From the NCBI GenBank assembly GCA_019424865.1, contig JAHYYS010000013.1:1-40179 (forward strand): a stretch of 40,179 bases of DNA, given 5' to 3'. A program made the position numbers and the translations under genes. The stretch comes from a bacterium (GTDB lineage: Bacteria; Bacillota; Clostridia; Oscillospirales; Oscillospiraceae). Position 1 is the stretch's first letter; each line of letters starts with the position of its first letter. This document shows positions 1 through 7,944 of this stretch, piece after piece. Under the pieces are notes generated by a model. The model was not told the origin of the DNA. It did no database searches and worked only from the letters and a program-made list of their open reading frames with translations.

Positions 1-1
1 G

Positions 2-811
2 AACCCCCGGGACCTGATGATGGCGGAGAACGTGGCCAAGGTCATCGCCTCCACCCCCTATTTCAAGGACGGCTTCTCCTTCCAAACCGGCGTGGGCGGC
101 CCCTCCCTGGCGGCCAACCTGTTTTTGGAGCAGTACATGGATGAGCGGAACATCAAGATGGGCTGGGCCATCGGCGGCATCTGCAAGCCCATGGTGGAGC
201 TGCTCCAGAAGGGCAAGGTGGGCAAGGTCATCGACGTACAGGACTTCGACCTGGACGCGGTGAACTCCATCCACCGCACCCCCGGCCACTTTGAGATGAG
301 CGCCTCCCAGTATGCCAACCCGGCCAACAAGGGGGCCTTCGTCAACAGCCTGGACTTCGTGGTGCTGGCGGCGCTGGAGATCGACACCGGCTTCAACGTG
401 AACGTGCTCACCGGCTCCGACGGCGTCCTCCGCGGCGCCCCCGGCGGACACCCCGACACCGCCGCGGGCAGCAAGTGCTGCATCATCGTCACCCCCCTGA
501 TCCGGGGAAGAATGGCCACCGTGTGCGAGCACGTGGTCACCGTCACCACCCCGGGCGACTGCGTGGACGTGCTGGTCACCGACTACGGCATCGCGGTCAA
601 CCCCCTGCGCCCGGATTTGATCGCCTGTCTGGATGCGGCGGGCATCCCCCACGTGTCCATTGAGAGCCTGAAGGAGAAGGCCTACTCCCTGGTGGGCCGC
701 CCCGACGACCTGCAGTGGGAGGATCAGGTGGTGGCAGTCCTGGAGGCCCGGGACGGCACCATTCTGGATGTGGTCCGGAAGATTAAGCCCTATGACCCGG
801 ACAACGACTGA
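2..811 (+). CDS. citF: Citrate lyase alpha subunit (citrate CoA-transferase), 3' part
   Basis: This is the C-terminal ~269 residues of CitF, open at the left edge of the window. The alpha subunit exchanges the acetyl group on the acyl-carrier subunit CitD for citrate, after which CitE cleaves citryl-ACP to oxaloacetate and acetyl-ACP in the cytoplasm. The family is recognised from stretches such as FSFQTGVGGPSLA, GGICKPMVELL and the glycine-rich GAPGGHPDTAAGSKC near the C-terminus. The frame ends with TGA at 809-811. citC and citXG follow on the same strand, which supports the assignment; citD and citE would be expected upstream, outside the window. The true start is not visible. Confidence 0.95.
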   Translation, partial: NPRDLMMAENVAKVIASTPYFKDGFSFQTGVGGPSLAANLFLEQYMDERNIKMGWAIGGICKPMVELLQKGKVGKVIDVQDFDLDAVNSIHRTPGHFEMSASQYANPANKGAFVNSLDFVVLAALEIDTGFNVNVLTGSDGVLRGAPGGHPDTAAGSKCCIIVTPLIRGRMATVCEHVVTVTTPGDCVDVLVTDYGIAVNPLRPDLIACLDAAGIPHVSIESLKEKAYSLVGRPDDLQWEDQVVAVLEARDGTILDVVRKIKPYDPDND

Positions 812-837
812 CGTTCTCGAACAAGCGGCAATGCCGC

Positions 838-852
838 GCAGGAGGGCTTTTT
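838..852 (+). repeat. Copy of the GCAGGAGGGCTTTT intergenic repeat core
   Basis: The 15-base core GCAGGAGGGCTTTTT lies 27 bp after the citF stop codon and recurs twice near 13.1-13.2 kb. A short self-complementary stretch, GCGGCA-A-TGCCGC (825-837), sits just in front of it. The flanks beyond the core differ from the other copies. Confidence 0.6.
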
Positions 853-867
853 AACAATCTGCAATGC

Positions 868-903
868 TTGCTTCTTCCTATTGTATTCGATTTATGATAG
901 AAT
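868..903 (+). promoter_or_regulatory. Possible promoter upstream of citC
   Basis: TTGCTT (868-873) is followed 19 bases later by TATGAT (893-898), with an overlapping TAGAAT at 898-903. The spacing is a little long for a sigma-A promoter, so this is a weak call. It could give citC-citXG some expression independent of the upstream cit genes. Confidence 0.3.
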
Positions 904-913
904 AGCAGCAAAC

Positions 914-939
914 GGGGCCGCCGCGGCTGCGGCGGCCCC
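914..939 (+). other. Very GC-rich 11-bp hairpin in the citF-citC gap
   Basis: GGGGCCGCCGC (914-924) and GCGGCGGCCCC (929-939) are perfectly complementary around the four-base loop GGCT. No T-run follows, so it is not a standard terminator. It ends 24 bases before the citC start and could be an mRNA processing or stability element, or a partial barrier within the operon. Confidence 0.6.
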
Positions 940-963
940 TGACTGTACTTTGGAGGTGCTCCC

Positions 964-2004
964 ATGTCCTATACTCTGTCTGAAGTCCGCCCGGACAACG
1001 CCCGGGATATGGCTCAGGCGCGGGCGCTTCTGGAACGGGAGGGCATCGCCCTGGACGCCAATCTGGACTACACCTGCGGCCTGTTTGATGGAGATTGGAA
1101 TCTGGCCGCGACGGGGAGCACCTTTGGATCCACCCTGCGCTGCTTCGCGGTGGACCGCGCCCACCAGGGGGAGGGCCTGCTGAACCAGATCGTGACCCAC
1201 CTGGTGGAGCGGCTGACCGAGCAGGGCCGCACTCACCTGTTTGTCTATACCAAAGTGAATACCGCCAAATTCTTTCAGGATCTGGGCTTTTACGAGATTG
1301 CCCGGGTGGAGGGTACCCTCTCCTTCCTGGAGAACCGGAAAGGCGGTTTCGCCCGCTTCTGCGCCCGGCTGGCTCAGAGCGGAACCGGGGAGCCTGCCGC
1401 CGCCATCGTGATGAACGCCAACCCCTTCACCCTGGGCCATCTGGCTCTCGCGGAGCGGGCAGCCAGGGAGTTCCCCACGGTCCACCTGTTTGTGCTGGAG
1501 GAGGATGCCAGTCTGGTGCCCTTCCCGGTGCGGTGGAAGCTGGTGAGCGAGGGGGTGGCCCACCTGTCCAATGTGATCTGCCACAAAAGCGGGCCCTACC
1601 TTATCAGTTCGGCCACCTTCCCCAGCTACTTCCTAAAGGATGAGGGGACGGTGATTCAGGGCCACGCCCGGCTGGATCTGGCCCTCTTCGGGCAGATTGC
1701 CCGGCCCCTGCACATCACCGCCCGGTATGCCGGGGAGGAGCCCGCCAGCCAGGTCACCGGCCTGTACAACCAGGTCATGGCCCGGGAGCTGCCCTCGATG
1801 GGCATTCAGTTTGTCCAGGTGCCCCGGCAGACGGCGGGAGGGGCTCCCATCAGCGCCAGCACGGTGCGCAGGCTCATCCACGACGGAAATCTGGAGGCCA
1901 TCCGCTCCCTGGTGCCGGAGTCCACCTGGCAGTTTTTCCGCACCCCGGAGGCCGCTGGGGTGATTGCCGCCATCCAGGCCGCCGGGGACGTCATTCACTA
2001 CTAA
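964..2004 (+). CDS. citC: [Citrate (pro-3S)-lyase] ligase
   Basis: CitC acetylates the thiol of the CitD prosthetic group using acetate and ATP, which activates citrate lyase. The 346-residue protein is the usual length. Residues ~1-130 resemble a GNAT acetyltransferase fold. From ~145 there is a nucleotidyltransferase domain with the ATP-binding signature NANPFTLGHL (about 151-160) and a late ISASTVRRLI element (~297-306) resembling the ISGTxVR motif of the superfamily. The ATG follows the ribosome site TGGAGGTGC. It lies between citF and citXG, as in known cit clusters. Confidence 0.93.
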   Translation: MSYTLSEVRPDNARDMAQARALLEREGIALDANLDYTCGLFDGDWNLAATGSTFGSTLRCFAVDRAHQGEGLLNQIVTHLVERLTEQGRTHLFVYTKVNTAKFFQDLGFYEIARVEGTLSFLENRKGGFARFCARLAQSGTGEPAAAIVMNANPFTLGHLALAERAAREFPTVHLFVLEEDASLVPFPVRWKLVSEGVAHLSNVICHKSGPYLISSATFPSYFLKDEGTVIQGHARLDLALFGQIARPLHITARYAGEEPASQVTGLYNQVMARELPSMGIQFVQVPRQTAGGAPISASTVRRLIHDGNLEAIRSLVPESTWQFFRTPEAAGVIAAIQAAGDVIHY

Positions 2005-2020
2005 AATAAGGAGGTCCCCT

Positions 2021-3412
2021 ATGGAACCGGAAGTGACCCTGATGGAGGTGCTGCAGGCACGGGAGGCGCGCGCCTCCCGACAGCAGGCCCTGCTGGAGGA
2101 GTACCGCCTGCCGGTGGTCTCCTTTACCCTGAACATTGCCGGCCCGGTGAAAAACGGTCCCGTAATCCGCCGGGCCTTTCGGGAGGGGCTGGCCCGCCTG
2201 GAGGACAGCCTGCGGGGCGCCTCCCTTCGGACGGTCCACCGGGAGGAGATCGACCGCCCTGCCGGATGTGAGGCCCTGTGGGTGGTGTCCGGCGGCGGGC
2301 GGGCGGTCAAAGCGCTGTGCGCCGACATTGAGGATCGGGACCCCCTGGGCCGCCTGTTCGATCTGGACGTGCTGGATCCCCGGAGGGGCAAGTGGGATCG
2401 GGCAGACCTGGGGCGCCCGCCCCGGCGGTGCCTGGTGTGCGGCCGGGAAGGGAAGGGGTGCGCCTCCCGGCGCCTCCATACTGTGGAGGCGCTCCAGCAG
2501 GCCACCCGCACCATCCTGGCGGACTTTTTCGCCCAAAAGGACCGGGCGTATCTGGCCGGTCAGGCGGCCCGGGCCCTGCTCTATGAGGTGTGCACCACCC
2601 CGAAACCGGGTCTGGTGGACCGGGCCAACACCGGCAGTCACCGGGATATGGATGTCTTTACCTTCCTGGACAGCACCGCCGCCCTGCTCCCCTACCTCAG
2701 TCAGGCGGTAGCCATCGGGCAGGAGACGGCCCAAAAGCCGCCGGCGGAGACCTTCGACCGGCTGCGCCGGGCCGGGCTGGAGGCGGAACGGGCTATGTTC
2801 CAGGCCACCGGCGGCGTGAACACCCACAAGGGGGCCATTTTTTCCATGGGCTGTCTGTGCGGCGCGGCCGGCCGCCTCTGGCGGCCCGAGGGCCCCTGCC
2901 GGGATCCGGAGCGGCTGCTGGCGGAGTGCGGCGCCATGGCTGCGCCGTCGGTGGAGGCGGCTTTGTCCGCCCTGACGGCGGAGCGGGCCTGCACCGCGGG
3001 GGAACGGCTGTATGTAAAGACCGGGCTGCGCGGCGTGCGGGGAGAGGCCGCCGACGGCTTTCCCGCTGTATCCCGGGTGGGACTGCCCGCGCTCCGGGCC
3101 GCGGTGAAGGCCGGAGCCAGTTTGGAGGAGGCGGGGACGGCCGCCCTCACTGCCCTGATGGCCCACACATTGGACACCAATCTTATCGCCCGGGGCGGCC
3201 CGGAGGGACAGCGCTGGGCGGCGGAGCAGGCCGGGCGGCTGTGCCGGAGGGGACCGGTGCCCGACCGGGCGGCGCTGGAGGCCCTGGACCGGGCCATGAT
3301 CGACAGGAACCTGTCCCCCGGCGGCTGCGCCGATCTGCTGGCCATTGTTTATTTCTCCTATTTTCTGTCCCAAAACGGTGATCATGCTGCGGAAGCGCCG
3401 GCTTTCGTATGA
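2021..3412 (+). CDS. citXG: CitX-CitG fusion: prosthetic-group transferase and triphosphoribosyl-dephospho-CoA synthase
   Basis: This 463-residue bifunctional protein makes and attaches the citrate lyase cofactor. The N-terminal third is CitX, the apo-citrate lyase transferase, with the hallmark RRCLVCGREGKGC followed by RRLHTVEAL (from ~134). From ~175 to the end is CitG, which makes 2'-(5''-triphosphoribosyl)-3'-dephospho-CoA from ATP and dephospho-CoA; TTPKPGLVDRANTGSHRDMD (~192) and GGVNTHKGAIFSMG (~265) are diagnostic. The ATG at 2021 was chosen because AAGGAGGTCCCCT lies directly before it; upstream in-frame starts fall inside citC. It is the last gene of the visible cit operon, 16 bp after citC. 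Confidence 0.93.
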   Translation: MEPEVTLMEVLQAREARASRQQALLEEYRLPVVSFTLNIAGPVKNGPVIRRAFREGLARLEDSLRGASLRTVHREEIDRPAGCEALWVVSGGGRAVKALCADIEDRDPLGRLFDLDVLDPRRGKWDRADLGRPPRRCLVCGREGKGCASRRLHTVEALQQATRTILADFFAQKDRAYLAGQAARALLYEVCTTPKPGLVDRANTGSHRDMDVFTFLDSTAALLPYLSQAVAIGQETAQKPPAETFDRLRRAGLEAERAMFQATGGVNTHKGAIFSMGCLCGAAGRLWRPEGPCRDPERLLAECGAMAAPSVEAALSALTAERACTAGERLYVKTGLRGVRGEAADGFPAVSRVGLPALRAAVKAGASLEEAGTAALTALMAHTLDTNLIARGGPEGQRWAAEQAGRLCRRGPVPDRAALEALDRAMIDRNLSPGGCADLLAIVYFSYFLSQNGDHAAEAPAFV

Positions 3413-3420
3413 CAATCAAA

Positions 3421-3466
3421 CGCCTGGCAGCTGCGCGCCAAAGGCCGGCGGTCTTGCTGCCAGGCG
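3421..3466. terminator. Hairpin between convergent citXG and response-regulator genes
   Basis: CGCCTGGCAGC (3421-3431) pairs perfectly with GCTGCCAGGCG (3456-3466) across a 24-base loop. The region lies between two convergent genes. Neither strand has a strong T-run, so termination efficiency is uncertain. Confidence 0.45.
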
Positions 3467-3521
3467 TATTGAAAGCAGATTCAACGCCGTGCATCAGGAT
3501 ATTGGGCGGAAAACAGCCTTT

Positions 3522-4208
3522 TTATATGACAAACTGATACCCCACGCCGCGGACAGTTCGCAAATAATTGGGCCGGGTGGCATCCGCTTCAATCTTAACC
3601 CGCAGGTGCCGAATATGTACCATAATCGTGTTGTCATCCACCACATCGTTGCCCCACACATTTCGGTAAATCTGTTCTTTGCTCAAAATCCTGTTGGGGT
3701 TGCTGAAAAAGTATTTAATGAGCAGGCTCTCTTTGCTGGACAGGGGGATCTCCCTGCCATCCTGAAACAGGCGCATTTCGTCGCAGACATACTGGAACGG
3801 CCCCAAAGAGAGAATATTCTCTCTTTGCCGGTTGGACAGGCCCATACGCCGCAGGCAGGCCTTCACTTTGGCGCACAGCACGGTGGTGGAGAAGGGCTTT
3901 GTAATATAGTCATCCGCGCCGATTCCAAGCGCCAGAATCTTGTCATTGTCTGCCTGCCGTCCGCTGAGCACAAATACAGGCAGCAGGATTCCCATATCAC
4001 GGAGGGTTCGGATGACCTGAAACCCATCCATCCCCTCCATCACAATGTCCAGAATCATTAAATCAAAGGGCTGCTCCTGCACCATACGCAGTGCGTCCGG
4101 GCCGTTTGACGCTTCAAAGATGGAGAATCCCTCGCTTGACAGGACTCTGGAAATGGTCCTGCGCACAAATTTTTCGTCGTCCACGATTAGTATTCTCGCC
4201 GCATCCAA
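3522..4208 (-). CDS. OmpR/PhoB-family response regulator next to the citrate genes
   Basis: A DNA-binding regulator with an N-terminal receiver domain and a C-terminal winged helix. Counting from the chosen start, the acidic pocket is D10-D11, the phospho-acceptor is D54 (MILDIV), and the conserved Lys is in DDYITKPF. The wHTH part ends with DNTIMVHIRHLRVKIE and RTVRGVGYQF, typical of the OmpR class. The TTG at 4208 is preferred because GGAGG lies nine bases before it and the protein then begins as MDAARILIVDDE; an ATG at 4259 would add 17 atypical residues. It is divergent from the hybrid kinase at 4592, its likely partner, and convergent with citXG. Control of citrate metabolism is inferred. 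Confidence 0.9.
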   Translation of the reverse strand: MDAARILIVDDEKFVRRTISRVLSSEGFSIFEASNGPDALRMVQEQPFDLMILDIVMEGMDGFQVIRTLRDMGILLPVFVLSGRQADNDKILALGIGADDYITKPFSTTVLCAKVKACLRRMGLSNRQRENILSLGPFQYVCDEMRLFQDGREIPLSSKESLLIKYFFSNPNRILSKEQIYRNVWGNDVVDDNTIMVHIRHLRVKIEADATRPNYLRTVRGVGYQFVI

Positions 4209-4287
4209 AAATAACCGCCTCCATCCGAACTTCCGCCCTGCCCTGCATTCCTGCCGCATTGTCAGGATTCTCCCGATTTTCAGTCAC

Positions 4288-4316
4288 ATTATAACATATG
4301 TTGAAAATTGGTACAA
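4288..4316 (-). promoter_or_regulatory. Promoter of the response regulator, with a palindrome in the spacer
   Basis: Read on the minus strand, TTGTAC (4316-4311), a 17-base spacer and a perfect TATAAT (4293-4288) form a sigma-A-type promoter about 30 bases ahead of the longer possible start. The spacer contains the perfect 10-bp palindrome AACATATGTT (4293-4302). On the plus strand a possible -35, TTGAAA (4301-4306), overlaps the same stretch and may belong to the divergent kinase promoter. The remaining ~270 bases up to 4591 hold no gene that I recognise. Confidence 0.6.
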
Positions 4317-4591
4317 AAGTTTTTTATTCCCGGATGCAATTTTGGACGGTGCGGAGTCCTTTTTGTGCAGCCGGGGCAGGCGGCTGGAACAGCCTGCGGA
4401 GGGATGCACTTTTTCATTCCATTGGGGAAGACACAGATTTTCTCCAGATGCGGCCCGGACAACTGGCCGGTGCTTATGCCGATACGCAGGCCAGGGGAGA
4501 CCGGGCGGCTTCCGGTCTCTTGTCCCGCGGCCCACATGCTGTTTTTCTTTTCGACGGCATCATACGATATTTGACGAGGAGGGGGCGGAAT

Positions 4592-6832
4592 ATGGCGAAA
4601 TTTAAATGGGGAAAGGCCGTGAAGGCGCTGGTTGCGGCACTGATGGCCTGCCTGCTCATCGTTTTGCTCTTTGCGGTCTACAACACCTATGACGCCTACA
4701 CGCAGATGATGATTGCGCAGCAGCAGCAGCATCTTCTGATCACGGCCCGGGCAGTTTCCCAGAACCTGTCCCTTTATCTCTCAGAGCAGCTGCGGAATGT
4801 GGAGATTCTGACCCAGACGCCCGGGTTTCTGAGCCAGTTCCGCACCTACTATGCAACCGGAGATCAAACAGGGCTGAAGGAATATGTACTGTCCTATATG
4901 CTCTCACAAAATCAGGGGATCTCCCGATTTTACCTGCTGGACCAAAGCGGAGAGGAAATCCTCCGCTATAACCAGTATCCCTTTCTGGAGTCCTTTGACG
5001 AGTCTGTCCTGCATCTGGACCGTCTGGTAGAGGACCGGCAGACTGGGCTTGGATCCGCTTTTCAAATCAACCCGCGGCACTACGGCCTCACGCTGGTCAA
5101 CAGCATTACGGACGGCAATGACTATCTGGGGGCTGTCGTTTCCGTGCTGGATATGGACGCCCTTTACCAGCAGTATATGGCCCCGCTCCAACTGCGGGGC
5201 ACCGTGGATCTGATTGTCAAAAATGAGCGCGGGACCATCATCATGCACCCGGAGTCGGAGATGCTGACATTTAATTATTTTCGTGACATTCCAGGTCTGG
5301 ACAGCCTGCCGGAATATGAAAGCCTGCGGAATATGCTCCAGCTTCAGTATGAGCAGGAGGAAGGAGTCTCCCTCTACCGCTCCTGCTCCGGCGGCATTCT
5401 TCCGGAGCGGGAGGAAATATCCGCTTTTTCCCGCATGAATTTAAGCGGAACCACCTGGTATATTTCGGCGGTCATGCCGTATTCCCAGGTGGTCCGCATG
5501 GTCAATGAAAACCTGAACCGTTTTGCCTTCTTGGTCACGGTGATTTTTATCCTGATTGCCTCAAGTATTCTGATCATCTACGGACTGCAGAAAAACCGGC
5601 AGAAGCTGAAGATCGAGGCGCGCTATCTCCGGGACATGAACCGCACCTTGGAGGAGCTCCATGAGAGCCGGGAACAGGTGCGCCATTATCAGAAGCTGCA
5701 GACCATCGGGGCCCTGGCCGGCGGGATTGTCCACGAATTCAACAATCTGCTGACCCCGATTATGGGATACTCGGAATTTTTAAAACAGCAGCTGGGCCCG
5801 GAAAATGAATATTACGAGGACATCGACGAGATCTATAAAGCGGGGGGCCGGGCCAAAGAAATTGTCGATCAGATTCTTCCCTTCAGCCGGCGGGAGACTG
5901 ATTCCTCCCAGTACAATGTGGTCAACCTGAACGCTGTCATTTGGGATGCGCTGAAAATGGTGCGGATGCTGCTCACCTCCAGTGTCCGGCTGGTGGTGAA
6001 GCCGTGCAGCGGCTCTGTCAATATTTACGGCAGCGCCACCCAGATCCACCAGGTGCTGCTGAACCTGTGCACCAACGCCTATCAGGCCATGGAGGCTGCC
6101 GGCGGCACACTCACCGTCGCCACCCGGCGGGTCTCCCTGGAGCAGCTTCCAGAGCAGTTCCGCCCGGCGTCCGGGGGAGCATTTGTTCAGATCGAGGTAT
6201 CGGATACCGGCTGCGGCATCCCGCCCGAGCTGCTGTCCCGAATTTTTGATCCATTTTTCACGACAAAGCCGTCGGGAGACGGTACGGGGTTAGGACTGTC
6301 TGTGGTGCAGAATATCCTGATCAGCCACGGCGGCTTCATCGAGGCGAAAAGCACAGTGGGCCAGGGCAGCCGTTTTTTGGTCTATCTCCCCATCACCAAT
6401 CAGCTGCCCAAAGCAGGCATTCAGGAAGGAAAAAAGAACAGCCGCACGGGAATGGGCTCTATTCTGTTGGTGGACGACGAGCTTCGGGTCGTCCGGTATT
6501 TCAAGCGCAGGCTGCTCCATCAGGGCTATCAAGTGGATGCGTTTACCGACCCCGAGGAGGCCCTGGATGTGTTTAAAGGCAATCCGGAACAGTGGGATCT
6601 GCTGATTGTGGACGAGGCAATGCCCAAGCTGAGGGGAACGGTACTCCTGCAGCATATGAAGCAGTACAATCACAGCCTGCGTGTCATCCTTGTAACCGGA
6701 TTAGTGGGAGACAGCGCCATTCGGCTGCACGCGGAGCGGCAGATCGATGAAATTCTGACAAAACCTGTTGAGTTTGAAACCCTGTCCGGAACGGTTGCCC
6801 GTCTGCTGTCCGGCGAAGCATGGGGAAAGTGA
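4592..6832 (+). CDS. Membrane hybrid sensor histidine kinase with C-terminal receiver
   Basis: A 746-residue sensor kinase. Membrane segments lie at ~12-32 and ~309-331 and enclose a ~275-residue extracytoplasmic region of the Cache type. A coiled stretch follows, then HisKA with GGIVHEFNNLLTPIMGYS (His381), HATPase with DTGCGIP and GDGTGLGLSVV, and a REC domain (ILLVDDE, D674, LTKP). The H-E-F-N-N box places it with NtrB/hybrid-type kinases. The ATG at 4592 follows GAGGAGGGGGCGGAAT; the open frame upstream shows no signal or homology. It is divergent from the response regulator and 10 bp before the tctC-like gene, so binding protein and kinase are probably co-transcribed. Its ligand is not shown by sequence; citrate is inferred. 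Confidence 0.9.
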   Translation: MAKFKWGKAVKALVAALMACLLIVLLFAVYNTYDAYTQMMIAQQQQHLLITARAVSQNLSLYLSEQLRNVEILTQTPGFLSQFRTYYATGDQTGLKEYVLSYMLSQNQGISRFYLLDQSGEEILRYNQYPFLESFDESVLHLDRLVEDRQTGLGSAFQINPRHYGLTLVNSITDGNDYLGAVVSVLDMDALYQQYMAPLQLRGTVDLIVKNERGTIIMHPESEMLTFNYFRDIPGLDSLPEYESLRNMLQLQYEQEEGVSLYRSCSGGILPEREEISAFSRMNLSGTTWYISAVMPYSQVVRMVNENLNRFAFLVTVIFILIASSILIIYGLQKNRQKLKIEARYLRDMNRTLEELHESREQVRHYQKLQTIGALAGGIVHEFNNLLTPIMGYSEFLKQQLGPENEYYEDIDEIYKAGGRAKEIVDQILPFSRRETDSSQYNVVNLNAVIWDALKMVRMLLTSSVRLVVKPCSGSVNIYGSATQIHQVLLNLCTNAYQAMEAAGGTLTVATRRVSLEQLPEQFRPASGGAFVQIEVSDTGCGIPPELLSRIFDPFFTTKPSGDGTGLGLSVVQNILISHGGFIEAKSTVGQGSRFLVYLPITNQLPKAGIQEGKKNSRTGMGSILLVDDELRVVRYFKRRLLHQGYQVDAFTDPEEALDVFKGNPEQWDLLIVDEAMPKLRGTVLLQHMKQYNHSLRVILVTGLVGDSAIRLHAERQIDEILTKPVEFETLSGTVARLLSGEAWGK

Positions 6833-6842
6833 GGTTGTGCAT

Positions 6843-7862
6843 ATGATTCGCAGAACACATCGGGTGCTGCTTGCCTGTGCGCTGGTCCTGTCCCTCGCCT
6901 CGGGCTGCGGGCGCCCCCAGACAGAACCCGCGGAAGCGTCGTCTTCTTACCCCAGACAGTCTGTGGAGCTGATTGCCCCGGCTGGAATCCGCAGCGGATC
7001 GGATCTGACACTGCGCTGTGTGGCGCAGTGCCTGCGGGACACAGGTCTTGTGGAGGTTCCCCTGCCCGTCACAAACCGGCCCGGAAATGGCGGCGGGCTT
7101 GCGCTGGAGTATCTGAATGAACACGCCGGCGAGGATGATGCTCTGGCGATTTTTTCTCCGCCGCTGTGTCTCATCCAACTGAACGGGAATACTTCACTGC
7201 ACTATCAGGAGAATACCACGCCAATCGCCAAGCTGGTTACCGACTACGGCTGCTTTGCCGTGGCCTCCAGCTCCCCCTATCAGGATTTGAACCAGGTGAT
7301 GGACGCGCTGCGGGAGGATCCAGCCTCTGTGCACGTAGGGGGGACCTCCTCTGTGGGCTCTATGGATCACGTCCAATTTCTCAAAGTGGCCCAGGCCGCC
7401 GGGATCGGCTCGTTGGAGCAGATCCCTTACACCGGATTTGAGGACGGCCGCGTGCTGGCCCAGCTTCTGGGAGGACATGTTGATATTGTCTCGGCAGGAA
7501 TTGGCGATGTGATGGGTCTGGTGGAGAGCGGCGATGTACGCGTTCTGGGAATAACGGCAGACCAGCGTGTTGGCAGCGGCATTGTAGCGGAAATGCCTAC
7601 CTGTATCGAACAGGGAATTCCTGCGACCTTTTATAACTGGAGGGGGATCTTCGGCCCCAAGGACATGCCGGAGGAGGCCCGGGAGTTCTGGGAAAACACG
7701 TTGGCAGAGCTGGTCCTGACCCAGGAATGGGCTGATACCTGTGAAAAATATGGATGGGATATGGACTATCTGGGTCGCGAGGATTTTGAGGTGTTCCTTG
7801 CCGGTGTAAACCAGGAATATGCAGCTTTGCTGGAGCAAGTGGGGCTTTTGGACGCAGAGTAG
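6843..7862 (+). CDS. TctC/Bug-family tricarboxylate-binding lipoprotein
   Basis: A 339-residue extracytoplasmic solute-binding protein. It starts with a basic n-region, a hydrophobic core and a lipobox ending SLASGC, so Cys22 should be lipidated. The mature part has the Bug/TctC order: a first strand with VELIAPAGIRSGSDLTLR, a PVTNRPGNGGG loop, DPASVHVGGTSSVGSMDH, and GHVDIVSAGIGDVMGLVESGDVRVLGI. Proteins of this family bind citrate and related carboxylates for TctAB permeases or act as sensory partners of two-component systems. No tctA or tctB is present here, and the gene directly follows the sensor kinase, so a sensing role is likely. A strong terminator follows. Confidence 0.88.
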   Translation: MIRRTHRVLLACALVLSLASGCGRPQTEPAEASSSYPRQSVELIAPAGIRSGSDLTLRCVAQCLRDTGLVEVPLPVTNRPGNGGGLALEYLNEHAGEDDALAIFSPPLCLIQLNGNTSLHYQENTTPIAKLVTDYGCFAVASSSPYQDLNQVMDALREDPASVHVGGTSSVGSMDHVQFLKVAQAAGIGSLEQIPYTGFEDGRVLAQLLGGHVDIVSAGIGDVMGLVESGDVRVLGITADQRVGSGIVAEMPTCIEQGIPATFYNWRGIFGPKDMPEEAREFWENTLAELVLTQEWADTCEKYGWDMDYLGREDFEVFLAGVNQEYAALLEQVGLLDAE

Positions 7863-7899
7863 TTTTCTTATGGCAAAAGAGCAGTACCCTGAGTCCCCA

Positions 7900-7941
7900 A
7901 CAATATGGCGGCTCCCGGTTGACCGGGAGCCGCCATATTGT
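7900..7941 (+). terminator. Terminator after the kinase-tctC operon
   Basis: A 19-bp perfect inverted repeat (7900-7918 with 7923-7941, loop TTGA) is followed by AATTTATTTTA. It lies 38 bp after the tctC-like stop codon and 4 bp before the stop of the convergent glycosyltransferase gene. The T-rich side favours plus-strand termination. Confidence 0.75.
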
Positions 7942-7944
7942 AAT

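Noticed and set aside
1991..3415. A 474-codon minus-strand open frame opposite citXG
   Set aside because: No ribosome site or domain, and citXG is certain.
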